In this document: positions 33,057-44,288 of the stretch, piece after piece
Numbering within the stretch: the first letter of the stretch is position 1
Layout: each line of letters opens with the position of its first letter
Assembly: GCF_002850745.1 (NCBI RefSeq)
Contig: NZ_KZ559471.1
Span: forward strand, 349,091 to 413,090
DNA length: 64,000 nucleotides
Direction: 5' to 3'
Source of the DNA: Nonomuraea indica
GTDB lineage: Bacteria; Actinomycetota; Actinomycetes; Streptosporangiales; Streptosporangiaceae
Translations under genes and position numbers: made by a program
The notes under the pieces: generated by a model
Databases searched by the model: none
What the model saw: only the letters and a program-made list of their open reading frames with translations
What the model was told of the DNA's origin: nothing

Positions 33057-34010
33057 ATGCGTGCTGACCGTCTCATCGCCGTCCTGCTTCTCATGCAGTC
33101 CCGCGGCCGGGTGACCGCCGCCGAGCTGGCCGCCGAGCTGGAGGTGTCCGTCGCCACCGCGCGCCGCGACCTGGAGGCGCTGTCGGCGGCCGGCGTCCCG
33201 GTGTACCCGCAGCCCGGCCGCGGCGGCGGCTGGTCGCTGCTCGGGGGCGCCCGCACCGACCTCAGCGGCCTGTCGGCGACGGAGGCGCAGGCGCTGTTCC
33301 TGCTCGTCGGCCCGGCCGCCGCCGTCTCGGACGAGGCCAAGGCGGCGCTGCGCAAGCTCGTACGGGCGCTGCCGCGGACGTTCCGGGCGGACGCCGAGGC
33401 CGCGGCGAGCGCCACGATGATCGACCCGACCCGGTGGGGCGAGCGGGACCGCCGCCGGCCGGAGATGGTGGACCGGCTGCAGGCCGCCGTGGTCCGCCGG
33501 CGCAAGGTCCGCCTGACCTACGCCGGCCGCACCCGGGAGCGAACCGAGCGCCTGGTGGATCCGTGGGGACTGGTCGACAAGGACGAGGTCTGGTACCTGC
33601 TCGCCGGGACCGAGCGGGGGCGGCGCACGTTCCGCGTGGACCGGATCGTCGAGGCCGAGCCGACCGACGAGCCCGCCGAACGCCCCGACGACTTCACCCT
33701 CGCCGCGGCGTGGCAGGAGGTCGTCGGCGAGGTGGAGCGCCGGCGCTCACGCACCTGGGCGACGGTGCTCATCGAGGCACGGTTCGTCCCGGTGCTGCGC
33801 GACCACTTCGGACGGCACTGCGAGGTCGGGCACGGCAGCGACGAGCGGGGGCGGGCCACGGTCCGCGTCGGGGCGCCCACGCCGCTGGACATCGCCAGAC
33901 AGCTCGCCGGCTGGGGCGCGCTGGTCGAGGTGCTCGAACCCGCCCCGGTGCGGGCGGAGCTGGCCCGCATCGGGGCCGAGCTCGCTGCCCGCTACGCCGG
34001 CGCCTCCTGA
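33057..34010 (+). CDS. HTH/WYL-domain transcriptional regulator
   Basis: The protein has 317 residues. An N-terminal DeoR/HTH_11-type domain (RADRLIAVLLLMQSRGRVTAAELAAELEVSVATARRDLEALSAAGVPVY) is followed by a WYL domain (VRRRKVRLTYAGRTRERTERLVDPWGLVDKDEVWYLLAGTERGRRTFRVDRIVEAEP) and a WCX C-terminal region (VLIEARFVPVLRDHFG). It probably represses the divergent VOC-YdeI operon and itself through the 33014-33038 dyad. The start is the ATG at 33057; a GGAGA lies too close to serve as a good ribosome-binding site, so the transcript may be leaderless. Confidence 0.93.
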   Translation: MRADRLIAVLLLMQSRGRVTAAELAAELEVSVATARRDLEALSAAGVPVYPQPGRGGGWSLLGGARTDLSGLSATEAQALFLLVGPAAAVSDEAKAALRKLVRALPRTFRADAEAAASATMIDPTRWGERDRRRPEMVDRLQAAVVRRRKVRLTYAGRTRERTERLVDPWGLVDKDEVWYLLAGTERGRRTFRVDRIVEAEPTDEPAERPDDFTLAAAWQEVVGEVERRRSRTWATVLIEARFVPVLRDHFGRHCEVGHGSDERGRATVRVGAPTPLDIARQLAGWGALVEVLEPAPVRAELARIGAELAARYAGAS

Positions 34011-34032
34011 TCAGGGCGCCCAGGATTCCCGG

Positions 34033-35871
34033 TCAGCGGGACAGCTGGGACAGGTCGCGCGAGGCGCCCGTGGAGGCGGACGTGGTCATGGCCGCGTACG
34101 CCTGCAGGGCCACGCTGACCGGCCGGTCGCGGTCACGCGGACGGTAGCCGCCCAGGTCGGCGAGCAGCCGCTCACGACGCGCCTGCAGCTCGTCCTCCGG
34201 CACCCGGAGTTCGAGCCTGCGGGCGGGGATGTCGATGTCGATCATGTCGCCGTCCTCGACCAGGGCGATCATGCCGCCCTCGGCGGCCTCCGGGGAGGCG
34301 TGGCCGATCGACAGGCCCGAGGTGCCGCCGGAGAAGCGGCCGTCGGTGACCAGCGCGCACGCCTTGCCGAGGCCCTTGCCCTTGAGGAAGGAGGTCGGGT
34401 AGAGCATCTCCTGCATGCCGGGCCCGCCCTTGGGGCCCTCGTAGCGGATGACCACCACGTCGCCCTCGCGCACGCGCCCGTTGAGGATGCCCTCGACCGC
34501 CTGCTCCTGCGACTCGAACACGACCGCCGGCCCGCTGAACTTCCAGATCGACTCGTCGACCCCGGCCGTCTTCACCACGGCTCCGTCACGGGAGATGTTG
34601 CCGTACAGGACGGCCAGACCGCCGTCGGCGGTGTAGGCGTGGTCGAGATCGCGCACGCAGCCCTCGGCCCGGTCGAGGTCGAGGTCGTCCCAGCGGTTGT
34701 CCTGGGAGTAGGGCTTGACGGTGCGGACGTTGCCCGGCGCGGCGTGCCACAGCTCGATCGCCTCGGGCCGCACGGACGGCGAGCACGGGTCCCAGGCGGC
34801 GAGCATGTCGCCGAGGGTGCCGCCGTTGACCGTGGGCACGTCGCGGTGGAGCAGCCCGGCGCGGTCGAGCTCGCCCAGGATGGCCGGGATGCCGCCGGCC
34901 CGGTGAACGTCCTCGATGTGGTACTTGCTCGTCGCCGGGGCGACCTTGCACAGGCACGGCACGCGCAGCGAGATCTCGTTGATCTCCTTGAGCCCGAAGT
35001 CGACGCCGGCCTCGCGGGCCGCGGCCAGGATGTGCAGGATGGTGTTGGTCGAGCCGCCCATCGCCACGTCGAGCGTCATCGCGTTCTCGAACGCCTCGCG
35101 GGTCGCGATGTTGCGCGGCAGGACCGACTCGTCATCGTCCTCGTAGTAGCGACGGGTGATCTCCACGAGCCGGCGGCCGGCGTCCTCGAACAACTGCTTG
35201 CGCGCCCGGTGGGTGGCCAGGATCGTGCCGTTGCCGGGCAGCGCCAGGCCGATGGCCTCGGCCAGGCAGTTCATGGAGTTGGCGGTGAACATGCCCGAGC
35301 ACGAGCCGCACGTCGGGCAGGCGGCCTCCTCCATCTCCAGCAGCTCGGCGTCGGACACCGACGCGTCGGCCGAGGCGATCATCGGGTCGATGAGGTCGAG
35401 CTTGCGCCCGGGGGTCTTGCCGGCCTCCATGGGCCCGCCGGAGACGAAGATCGTCGGGATGTTGAGGCGGAACGCGGCCAGCAGCATGCCAGGCGTGATC
35501 TTGTCGCAGTTGGAGACGCAGATCAGCGCGTCGGCACAGTGGGCGTTGACCATGTACTCGACCGCGTCGGCGATCAGCTCGCGCGACGGCAGCGAGTAGA
35601 GCATGCCGCCGTGCCCCATGGCGATGCCGTCGTCGACCGCGATCGTGTTGAACTCGCGCGGGATCGCCCCCGCCTCCCTGATCGCCGCGGACACCACGTC
35701 GCCGACGTCGCGCAGGTGCACGTGCCCGGGGACGAACTGCGTGAAGCTGTTGGCCACGGCGATGATGGGCTTGCCGAAGTCGCTCCCGGCCACGCCGGTG
35801 GCGCGGAGCAGGGCGCGGGCGCCGACCATGTTCCTGCCATGGGTGACCGTGCGTGACCTGAGGGCGGGCAT
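34033..35871 (-). CDS. ilvD: Dihydroxy-acid dehydratase IlvD
   Basis: The protein has 612 residues, full length for the family. It converts 2,3-dihydroxy-isovalerate and -methylvalerate to the keto-acids in Val/Ile/Leu synthesis and needs an Fe-S cluster. Cluster Cys are in [11 protein letters not shown] and [34 protein letters not shown] is the C-terminal active-site segment. The start [21 protein letters not shown] at 35871 has GGGAGAAG upstream. It is not clustered with ilvBNC here. Convergent with the WYL regulator. Confidence 0.97.
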   Translation of the reverse strand: MPALRSRTVTHGRNMVGARALLRATGVAGSDFGKPIIAVANSFTQFVPGHVHLRDVGDVVSAAIREAGAIPREFNTIAVDDGIAMGHGGMLYSLPSRELIADAVEYMVNAHCADALICVSNCDKITPGMLLAAFRLNIPTIFVSGGPMEAGKTPGRKLDLIDPMIASADASVSDAELLEMEEAACPTCGSCSGMFTANSMNCLAEAIGLALPGNGTILATHRARKQLFEDAGRRLVEITRRYYEDDDESVLPRNIATREAFENAMTLDVAMGGSTNTILHILAAAREAGVDFGLKEINEISLRVPCLCKVAPATSKYHIEDVHRAGGIPAILGELDRAGLLHRDVPTVNGGTLGDMLAAWDPCSPSVRPEAIELWHAAPGNVRTVKPYSQDNRWDDLDLDRAEGCVRDLDHAYTADGGLAVLYGNISRDGAVVKTAGVDESIWKFSGPAVVFESQEQAVEGILNGRVREGDVVVIRYEGPKGGPGMQEMLYPTSFLKGKGLGKACALVTDGRFSGGTSGLSIGHASPEAAEGGMIALVEDGDMIDIDIPARRLELRVPEDELQARRERLLADLGGYRPRDRDRPVSVALQAYAAMTTSASTGASRDLSQLSR

Positions 35872-35980
35872 TGTGCTTCTCCCATCGCTTTCCAGTCCTC
35901 ACATGGTACGGCGCATCGCCCGTCGACTGAGACGGCTGTCCACGGCTCGGACGCCGGAGAGGATCGGAAAGGGGCCCTGG

Positions 35981-36811
35981 CTAGTCCTCGCCGTAGCGGG
36001 GTGGAAGCACCGTGGCGGCGATCTCGTACAGCCGGTCGATCTCGGCGTCGGTCAGCGCCCGCTCGCGCTTGGTGATCCACCTGCGGGCGCGGACGCCGTC
36101 GTAGACGTCGACGCCGCGGATGCTCATCACCTTCCACGGGACCGCCGGCCCGTAGATGGCCAGCGACGGCACGACCGAGACCTGGCGGCCGAACTCCTTG
36201 CTGATCAGCTCGCCCGCCTTGGTCGCCTCCATCAGGGCCTCGGTGAGGCGCTCCTTCTTGTCGAACGGGCCGTGGTAGAGCTTCTTGCCCATCTGCACCC
36301 GCACCGGCAGGCGCTTGTCCCACTTCTCGGAGTCGACCGCGTAGACGCCGGTCGGCCCGACCACCAGGTGGTCGATCTGGGCTTCGGTGCCCGGGATCGC
36401 CCTGGCGTGCAGGGTGCGGTAGCCGTTGCGTTCGAGCTTGCGCAGCTGGGCCTCGGTGCGTCGTTCGGCGACGGAGGAGCGCCGCCAGGCCGGCACCGCG
36501 GAGTGGGATCTGGCCCGGTAGACCGTGTCGAGGATCGCCGCGATGACGCCGGCCGTCACACCCGCCCGCCAGTCGGCCAGCAGGAATCCCGCGACCAGCG
36601 CCACGCCGACCGCCAACAGCGCGCGCAGGCGCAGATGGTGGAAGCGCGGATGGCTGAGCACGCTGCTCATGGCCACGCGCTTGACGGGCGCGTAGGTGGG
36701 GGGAGTGGGCGCCGATTGCTTGGCGGAGGCCGTCTCGCCCTCGTCAGGTCTGTCGCTCACCCAGATCGGTGAGGTGCTGTGACCGTCTTCTCGCTGGTGG
36801 TCGGAGTCCAC
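35981..36811 (-). CDS. NERD-domain membrane-anchored protein
   Basis: The protein has 276 residues. A polar N-terminal region is followed by one hydrophobic hairpin (LRALLAVGVALVAGFLLADWRAGVTAGVIAAILDTVY) and then a NERD domain: AERRTEAQLRKLERNGYRTLHARAIPGTEAQIDHLVVGPTGVYAVDSEKW, whose E/D-rich IDHLVV and VYAVDSEKW blocks correspond to the nuclease-related core. NERD proteins are suspected DNA-handling nucleases; activity is unproven. The GTG at 36811 is chosen over one at 36820 because TACGGT lies 7 nt before it. It is divergent from the amidase gene. Confidence 0.85.
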   Translation of the reverse strand: MDSDHQREDGHSTSPIWVSDRPDEGETASAKQSAPTPPTYAPVKRVAMSSVLSHPRFHHLRLRALLAVGVALVAGFLLADWRAGVTAGVIAAILDTVYRARSHSAVPAWRRSSVAERRTEAQLRKLERNGYRTLHARAIPGTEAQIDHLVVGPTGVYAVDSEKWDKRLPVRVQMGKKLYHGPFDKKERLTEALMEATKAGELISKEFGRQVSVVPSLAIYGPAVPWKVMSIRGVDVYDGVRARRWITKRERALTDAEIDRLYEIAATVLPPRYGED

Positions 36812-36818
36812 GCGACTC

Positions 36819-36824
36819 ACCGTA
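36819..36824 (-). promoter_or_regulatory. -10 box of leaderless NERD-gene transcript
   Basis: TACGGT on the reverse strand, 7 nt before the GTG at 36811. The box overlaps the alternative GTG at 36820, which argues against that start. Confidence 0.6.
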
Positions 36825-36938
36825 GCCCGAGCGTTCGGTCGATTCCTAGTGTTGCCCTGTCCATAGTTTTATGGCCCCAGCCCACCGTGTTCCGCGCCCG
36901 ATTTCCGGGTATCTATTACGTTCTTCTCTAGAGATCCC

Positions 36939-36944
36939 TAGTGT
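36939..36944 (+). promoter_or_regulatory. -10 box of leaderless amidase transcript
   Basis: TAGTGT lies 7 nt before the GTG at 36952. Confidence 0.65.
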
Positions 36945-36951
36945 GACCAGC

Positions 36952-38358
36952 GTGCGAGACCTTCACGAGCTAACGGCACTCGAGCAGGCGCAGGCCATCC
37001 GCGACCGGGTCGTCTCGCCGGTCGAGCTCACGCGGCACTACCTCGACCGGATCGAGCGGATCGACCCGCGAGTCGGCGCCTACGTGACCGTGACCGCCGA
37101 AAGGGCACTGGAGCAAGCCGGCCGCCTGCAGGAGAACCTGCCGGACGGGCCGCTCGCCGGAGTGCCGATCCCTGTCAAGGATCTTAACCTGGTGAAGGAC
37201 GTGCCGATCATGTTCGGCTCCGCGACGTACCGGGACTTCGTCGCGCCGGTGGACGACACGGTCGTGGAACGGCTGCGCGAGGCCGGCACCGTCATGATCG
37301 GCAAGACCGCGACACCCGAGTTCGGCCTGCCCTGCTACACCGAGACCGACGTGTCGCCGCCCACCCGCTCGCCCTGGGACACCGAACGCTCCGCCGGCGG
37401 GTCGAGCGGCGGCGCGGCGGCGGCCGTGGCCGCCGGTCTGGCCCCCGCCGCCCAGGGCAGCGACGGCGCCGGCTCCATCCGCATCCCCGCCTCGGTCTGC
37501 GGCCTGTTCGGCATCAAGCCCACCCGCGGGCGGATCAGCTTCGCACCGATCATCCCCGACCTCGCCGGCCTGTCGACCAACGGCCCCATCGCCCGGACGG
37601 TCGCCGACGCCGCGGCGCTGCTCGACGTGATGGCGCACAACGTGCCCGGCGACCTCTACCTCGCGCCGCCGGCCGAGGGGACGTTCCTGGCCCACGCCGG
37701 ACGCGAGCCGGGGCGGCTGCGCATCGCCCGCTTCGCCGACCCGGTCGTGCCCGGCGCCGAGGTGGACCCCGCGGTGCTCGCCGCCTACGAGGAGGCGAGC
37801 GTCACCCTGGCCGGGCTCGGCCACGAGGTCGTGGACATCGCCCGGCCGTACGGACCCGACCTCGTGCCGCAGTTCGTCACGATGTGGTACGCCTTCGCCT
37901 GCATGCATCCCGTGGCCGACGACCAGACCGGCCGGCTGCGGCCGATCACCGCCTGGCTGCGCGAGCGCGGCTTCGCCACCCCCGCCCCGGCCTTCCTGCA
38001 GGCCCAGGCGGCGCTGCAGCTGGCGACCAGGGGAGCGCTCGCGGTGACCGACGCCTACGACGCCGTGCTCACACCCACGGTGACGCAGCCGCCCCGCCCG
38101 CTGGGCTGGTTCGAGGACGTGGCGGATCCCGAGGAGACGTTCGAGCGGATGACGAGGTTCGCCGCGTTCCCGGCGATCTACAACGTCTCCGGCCAGCCGG
38201 CCGTCAACCTGCCCCTCCACTGGACCGCCGACGGGCTGCCGATCGGCGTCATGCTCGGCGGCCGGATCGGCGGCGAAGCCACCCTGATCTCGCTGTCGGC
38301 CCAGGTGGAGGCGGCCAGAGGCGGCTTCTGGGGGGAGCGCCGGCCGCCGGTCTGGTGA
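36952..38358 (+). CDS. Amidase-signature-family amidase
   Basis: The protein has 468 residues. The amidase signature is complete: Lys in GVPIPVKDLNLVKDV, the Gly/Ser-rich stretch SAGGSSGGAAAAVAAGLAPAAQGSDGAGSIRIPAS with both catalytic Ser, and the start RDLHELTALEQAQAIRDRVVSPVELTRHYLDRIE. It hydrolyses an amide to acid and ammonia by the Ser-cisSer-Lys mechanism. It is not a GatA: no gatB/gatC is adjacent and the C-terminus differs. No signal peptide. The GTG at 36952 is fixed by the -10 box. The stop lies 1 nt from that of the convergent unknown gene. Confidence 0.92.
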   Translation: MRDLHELTALEQAQAIRDRVVSPVELTRHYLDRIERIDPRVGAYVTVTAERALEQAGRLQENLPDGPLAGVPIPVKDLNLVKDVPIMFGSATYRDFVAPVDDTVVERLREAGTVMIGKTATPEFGLPCYTETDVSPPTRSPWDTERSAGGSSGGAAAAVAAGLAPAAQGSDGAGSIRIPASVCGLFGIKPTRGRISFAPIIPDLAGLSTNGPIARTVADAAALLDVMAHNVPGDLYLAPPAEGTFLAHAGREPGRLRIARFADPVVPGAEVDPAVLAAYEEASVTLAGLGHEVVDIARPYGPDLVPQFVTMWYAFACMHPVADDQTGRLRPITAWLRERGFATPAPAFLQAQAALQLATRGALAVTDAYDAVLTPTVTQPPRPLGWFEDVADPEETFERMTRFAAFPAIYNVSGQPAVNLPLHWTADGLPIGVMLGGRIGGEATLISLSAQVEAARGGFWGERRPPVW

Positions 38359-38359
38359 G

Positions 38360-39319
38360 TCACGCCGACGGTGCCGCCTCCAGCAGCCCGGCGATGTGGT
38401 CGCTGATCCCGGCGAGCAACGTCGCCGGCACGATGCGCGCGGCGGCCACGGCCGAGAACAGCGTCGGCAGGCCGGGCAGCGGGAAGCCGTCGTCCTTCAG
38501 CGCGGCGCCGCCGACCTCGTTCTTGTCCAGCGCGGAGCGGCTGCGCTCCCAGGCGTCGAGCACCTCCTCGGGGGAGGGCACGCCGAACCCGTGCCCGACG
38601 GGCGCCGCGTGGCGCAGCCGTACCAGCGGGGTCTCGGCGAACGCCAGCGCGGTGCGGGCGCGCACACCCAGCTCGGCGCGCGGCTCCGGGTCGATCCAGT
38701 GCATCGCCGTGCACGGGTTGCGGCAGGTCGACACGCACACGGCCAGCGCGCCGGCCACCTGGCTGTGCTGCCGGTCGAAGTAGGCGCGCCAGCCCTCGGC
38801 CGGCTCGCCGGACACCCGCAGCGTCCTGTTGGTGGCCGACTGCTCCGACTTGGTGTGGTCGCAGTCGCGGTCGCCGATGACGCCGAACCTGCTGCCGGGC
38901 GCGCTCAGCCCGTCGGGCCACAGCACCGGGTCGCCCGCATGGCCCAGGTGCGGCTCGAACGCCAGCAGCGGGAGGTACTCGGCGGCGATGTGCACCGCGG
39001 CGATCATCGGGCTCAGCTCCCGGCGGTGCCAGCGAGCCGCGATCACCTCCAGCAGCAGCCCGTAGGCCGGCCGCAGCGACTCCAGCGCGCCGCGCGGCTG
39101 CTCGCGCGGCGTCTGCGGCATGTGGCAGGCGCGGGCCCGCCGCCGCAGCTCCGCCGGCACGGACCTCGCCTCGACCGCGAAGTCCTCGGCGTCGAGCGAC
39201 AGCAGCCGCTGCCCGAACTCGCACACGTCGGCGATCTCCGGGGTCGGGGCCAGCGCCCCGAGGTCGGCGAACGCGTAGCGGCGGGCCAGGGCGATGAGCA
39301 GGTCGCGAGTCGAGTTCAC
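38360..39319 (-). CDS. Unknown protein with Cys-rich motif
   Basis: The protein has 319 residues and I do not recognise it. It appears soluble and mixed helical. Notable are HLGHAGDPVLWPDG, DRDCDHTKSEQSATN and especially CVSTCRNPCTAMHWIDPE, a C-x3-C-x3-C pattern reminiscent of metal or Fe-S binding, with a further Cys at ARACHMP and VCEFG. The start is GTG at 39319 with GAGAGT 6 nt upstream, the same weak box as before purU. It is convergent with the amidase and divergent from the rarD remnant. Confidence 0.6.
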   Translation of the reverse strand: MNSTRDLLIALARRYAFADLGALAPTPEIADVCEFGQRLLSLDAEDFAVEARSVPAELRRRARACHMPQTPREQPRGALESLRPAYGLLLEVIAARWHRRELSPMIAAVHIAAEYLPLLAFEPHLGHAGDPVLWPDGLSAPGSRFGVIGDRDCDHTKSEQSATNRTLRVSGEPAEGWRAYFDRQHSQVAGALAVCVSTCRNPCTAMHWIDPEPRAELGVRARTALAFAETPLVRLRHAAPVGHGFGVPSPEEVLDAWERSRSALDKNEVGGAALKDDGFPLPGLPTLFSAVAAARIVPATLLAGISDHIAGLLEAAPSA

Positions 39320-39417
39320 CGATCAACTCTCTCACGACGGGACCGCCGGGCCATGCCGGCTCCGGCGATGCCGAAGCGCCGGCGGCGCCCGCACCGTGAT
39401 CGCGTAGAGCCGGGGAG

Positions 39418-39825
39418 ATGCCTGTCTCGCGCCAGGGGGTCGTCCTCGGAACGGCCGCGTACGTCCTGCGGGGCCTGTCGGCCCTCTCCTGGCCGCTCGT
39501 CGAGCCCACCGGCCCGGTGGAGATCCTGGCACTGCGGATGGTGTGGTCGCCGGTCGCGATCGGCCTGCTGGTGCTCGCGCTCGGCCGTCGGCGGCAGGTG
39601 GCGGCCATCCTGCGCCGGCACCGCCAGGTGGCGCTGCCGGCCCTCGCCGGTTTCCTCACCACGGTCAACTGGATGGTGTTCATCTGGGCCACCATGAACG
39701 GGCACGTCGTCGACGCCTCGCTCGGCTACTTCATCACCCCGCTGGTCAGCGTCGCGTTCGGGGTGTTCCTTCTCGGGGAGCGGCTGGGCGCCTGGCCGTG
39801 GGCGGGCGTCGGCCTGGGCGCGGAG
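39418..39825 (+). pseudogene. rarD: Truncated EamA/RarD transporter
   Basis: About 135 residues match the first half of a RarD-type transporter: GVVLGTAAYVLRGLSALSWPLVEPTGPVEILALRMVW, then FLTTVNWMVFIWATMNGHVVDASLGYFITPLVSVAFGVFLLGERL. RarD proteins have about 290 residues and ten segments; here similarity stops at AWPWAGVGLG and the frame runs on antisense through the Ser/Thr kinase gene whose stop is at 39831. The second half is gone. A deletion that also touched the kinase's 3' end is the simplest explanation. Confidence 0.8.
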
Positions 39826-39830
39826 CGGCG

Positions 39831-41384
<1,554 letters not shown>

Positions 41385-41391
41385 GTCTTCG

Positions 41392-41397
41392 AGGCTA
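41392..41397 (-). promoter_or_regulatory. -10 box of leaderless kinase transcript
   Basis: TAGCCT on the reverse strand lies 7 nt before the GTG at 41384. Confidence 0.65.
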
Positions 41398-41497
41398 ACA
41401 CCGGGGGAGCGATGCGACCGCCGAATCGCCGTGCGCGTCGTGTCCCCGCCACGGGACTCTCACCGCAGGTCAGCACGTCTCGCGGCCCGGACGCCGC

Positions 41498-41527
41498 GAC
41501 CCCGGCCGCCCGAGGCGGGCCGGGGTC
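41498..41527 (-). terminator. Hairpin between pepN and the kinase gene
   Basis: GACCCCGGCC (41498-41507) and GGCCGGGGTC (41518-41527) form a perfect 10-bp stem with a 10-nt loop, 110 nt after the pepN stop. Between it and pepN lie imperfect repeats of GCGCCGGGAC. Confidence 0.55.
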
Positions 41528-41637
41528 TGGACGAGCCGGTCGGACGGCCCGCGCGCCGGCGCCAGGCCGCGCGCGCCGGGACCGTCCCGGGGCGCGATGC
41601 GCCGGGACGGTCGCGGGACGCGCGCGCCGGGACGGCG

Positions 41638-44199
41638 CTAGGAGGCGTCCTTGGCCCGGTTGCGCAGGGCGCGGACGACGCCGTCGGCCCCCTCCATGAT
41701 CAGGCGGCGCAGCGCCTGCGGCGGCTCCTCCTCGGCCAGGTAGCGCTCGGCCGCGGCCACCGTCTCCTGCTCGATGAGCAGCGACGGGAAGCAGCCCACC
41801 GCGAACGTGCTGGCCTGGTCGAACGTCCACTCCTTGTAGATCCGCCCGACTTCGGCGAAGTACGCCTCGCGGTACGGCTCCAGCAGCTCGGGGTGGTGCG
41901 GGTCCTGGAAGCCGGTGATCGTGGTGCGCGCGATGTGGTTGGCCAGCTTGCCGCCGACGACGCGCTCCCACGCCGCCGCCTTGGCCTCGGCCGTCGGCAC
42001 GGCCGCGCGGCACAGCGCCGCCGACCGCTCACCGGTGGCGGTGGGGTCGCGGCGCAGCTCGGCCTCGATGTCGGTCTCGCCCAGCACTCCGCCCGAGACG
42101 AGCGCGTGCACCAGGCTCCAGCGCAGGTCGGCGTCGACGGTCAGCCCCTCGGGCACCGCCGAGCCGTCCAGGATGCCCTGGAGCAGCGCCAGGTCGTCGC
42201 CGGAGGTGGCGACGGGGGCGAACGCCTGCAGGAACGCGAGCTGGTGGTCGGAGCCGGGCTCGGCCGCGGCCAGCCGCGCGCGCAGCTCGGCGGCCAGCAG
42301 CGCCAGGCCCTCCTGCCGCCAGGCCGGGTCCGCGTACTGCTGCACGGCCTGGCGGGCCTGCCGCAGCACGGCCTGCAGGACCGTGATGTCCTTGACCGTG
42401 CCCGCGCCCGAGACGACCAGCTTGACGTAGTCGCGGGTGGACAGCTCGCCGTCGCGCGTCATGTCCCACGCCGCCGACCAGCACAGGGCGCGCGGCAGCG
42501 ACTCGGTGAACGCGGCGATGCCGCCGTCGACGAGCGTGCGCAGCGACCGCTCGTCCAGGCGGATCTTGGCGTACGTCAGGTCGTCGTCGTTGACCAGCAC
42601 CAGGTCGGGCTGTTCGACGCCGACCAGCTCCGGCACGGCGGTCCGCGCGCCCACGACGTCCAGCTCGACGCGCTTGGTCCGGGTCAGCTCGCCGCCGGCC
42701 AGCGAGTAGAGGCCGATGGCGACCCGGTGCGAGCGCAGCGTCGGGTAATCGGCCGGCGCCTCCTGCAGCACCTCGAAGCTCTCGAACCGGCCGTCGGCGG
42801 ACACCTCGAACGACGGGCGCAGCGTGTTGACCCAGGCCGTCTCCAGCCACTCCTTCGACCACGACGACAGGTCGCGGCCCGAGGTGCGCTCCAGGGCGGT
42901 GAGCAGGTCCTTCAGCTCGGTGTTGCCCCAGGCGTGCTCGCCGAAGTAGTCGCGTACCCCGGCCAGGAAGTTGTCCAGGCCGACGTAGGCGACGAGCTGC
43001 TTGAGCACCGAGGCGCCCTTGGCGTAGGTGATGCCGTCGAAGTTGACCTCGACCGCCTGCATGTCGGGGATGTCGGCGGCGATGGGGTGGGTGGAGGGCA
43101 GCTGGTCCTGGCGGTAGGCCCAGGACTTCTCCACGTTCGCGAACGTGGTCCACGCGCCCTTGCCCCAGCGGGTCGCCTCGGCCTGGGCGAGCACCGACAT
43201 GTAGGTGGCGAACGACTCGTTCAGCCACAGGTCGTCCCACCAGCGCATGGTGACCAGGTCACCGAACCACATGTGCGCCATCTCGTGCAGGATCGTCTCG
43301 GCCCGCCGCTCGACGACGGCGTCCGTGACGCGCGAGCGGAAGACGTAGTCCTCCAGGAAGGTGACGCAGCCCGCGTTCTCCATCGCGCCCGCGTTGAACT
43401 CCGGCACGAACAGCTGGTCGTACTTGCCGAACGGGTAGCGGACGCCGAACACCTCGTGGAAGAAGTCGAAGCCCTGCCGGGTGACCTCGAAGATGTTGTC
43501 GGCGTCGAGGTGCTCGGCCAGCGAGGCGCGGCAGTAGATGCCGAGCGGGATGCCGTCGTGCTCCGACGTCACCTTGTGGTACGGCCCGGCCACCAGCGCG
43601 GTGATGTACGTGGACATGACCGGCGTGGGCGGGAACTCCCACCGCTTGGCGGCCCGCGCCGCGCCGTGCCTGCCGCCCTCCTCGGCCAGCTCCGTCACCG
43701 CGGACGGAGCCGCGTTGGAGACGACCTCCCAGTCGGCCGGGGCCAGCACGGTGAGCTGGAAGGTGGCCTTGAGGTCGGGCTGGTCGAAACAGGCGTACAT
43801 GCGGTGGGCGTCGGCCGTCTCGAACTGGCTGTGCAGGTAGACCTTCTGGTCCACCGGGTCGACGAAACGGTGCAGGCCCTCGCCCGTGCGCATGTAGGTG
43901 CAGTCGGCGTCGATGCGCAGCTCGTTGGACTCGGCCAGGGACGGCAGCGGGAAGCGGCCCCGCTCGGCGTCGTAGGCGGAGACGTCGAGCTCCTCGCCGT
44001 TGAGCGTCACCTTGCGGACCTTGGCGCCGTGCAGGTCGATGAAGGTCGACGCGCCGGCCCGCGTGCTGCCGAACCGGACGGTGGTGATGCTCTCGAAGCG
44101 CTCCTCACCGTCCGTCAGGTCGAGTGCGACGTCGTACGCCTCGACTCTCAGCAGCCGGGCGCGCTCACGAGCCTCGTCCCGGGTCAGGTTGCCTGCCAA
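41638..44199 (-). CDS. pepN: Aminopeptidase N (M1 family)
   Basis: The protein has 853 residues. The M1 metallopeptidase core is intact: GAMEN-type exopeptidase motif in EFNAGAMENAGCVTF, zinc site HEMAHMWFGDLVTMRWWDDLWLNESFA (His305, His309 and a Glu about 20 residues later) and the following Tyr region. A long helical ERAP1-like C-terminal domain completes it. It removes N-terminal residues from peptides in the cytoplasm. The start is a TTG at 44199, which has AAAAGGAGC 5 nt upstream and matches where homologues begin (AGNLTRDEARERARLL); there is no ATG or GTG nearby. It is divergent from the DsbA-like gene with 90 bp between. Confidence 0.95.
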   Translation of the reverse strand: MAGNLTRDEARERARLLRVEAYDVALDLTDGEERFESITTVRFGSTRAGASTFIDLHGAKVRKVTLNGEELDVSAYDAERGRFPLPSLAESNELRIDADCTYMRTGEGLHRFVDPVDQKVYLHSQFETADAHRMYACFDQPDLKATFQLTVLAPADWEVVSNAAPSAVTELAEEGGRHGAARAAKRWEFPPTPVMSTYITALVAGPYHKVTSEHDGIPLGIYCRASLAEHLDADNIFEVTRQGFDFFHEVFGVRYPFGKYDQLFVPEFNAGAMENAGCVTFLEDYVFRSRVTDAVVERRAETILHEMAHMWFGDLVTMRWWDDLWLNESFATYMSVLAQAEATRWGKGAWTTFANVEKSWAYRQDQLPSTHPIAADIPDMQAVEVNFDGITYAKGASVLKQLVAYVGLDNFLAGVRDYFGEHAWGNTELKDLLTALERTSGRDLSSWSKEWLETAWVNTLRPSFEVSADGRFESFEVLQEAPADYPTLRSHRVAIGLYSLAGGELTRTKRVELDVVGARTAVPELVGVEQPDLVLVNDDDLTYAKIRLDERSLRTLVDGGIAAFTESLPRALCWSAAWDMTRDGELSTRDYVKLVVSGAGTVKDITVLQAVLRQARQAVQQYADPAWRQEGLALLAAELRARLAAAEPGSDHQLAFLQAFAPVATSGDDLALLQGILDGSAVPEGLTVDADLRWSLVHALVSGGVLGETDIEAELRRDPTATGERSAALCRAAVPTAEAKAAAWERVVGGKLANHIARTTITGFQDPHHPELLEPYREAYFAEVGRIYKEWTFDQASTFAVGCFPSLLIEQETVAAAERYLAEEEPPQALRRLIMEGADGVVRALRNRAKDAS

Positions 44200-44288
44200 G
44201 TTGTGCTCCTTTTCACCACTTCGTCGGGGTAATCGGTATCCTGTCACGCTCGGAATAGGACACCGACCCACTCAGGTTATGACCACAC

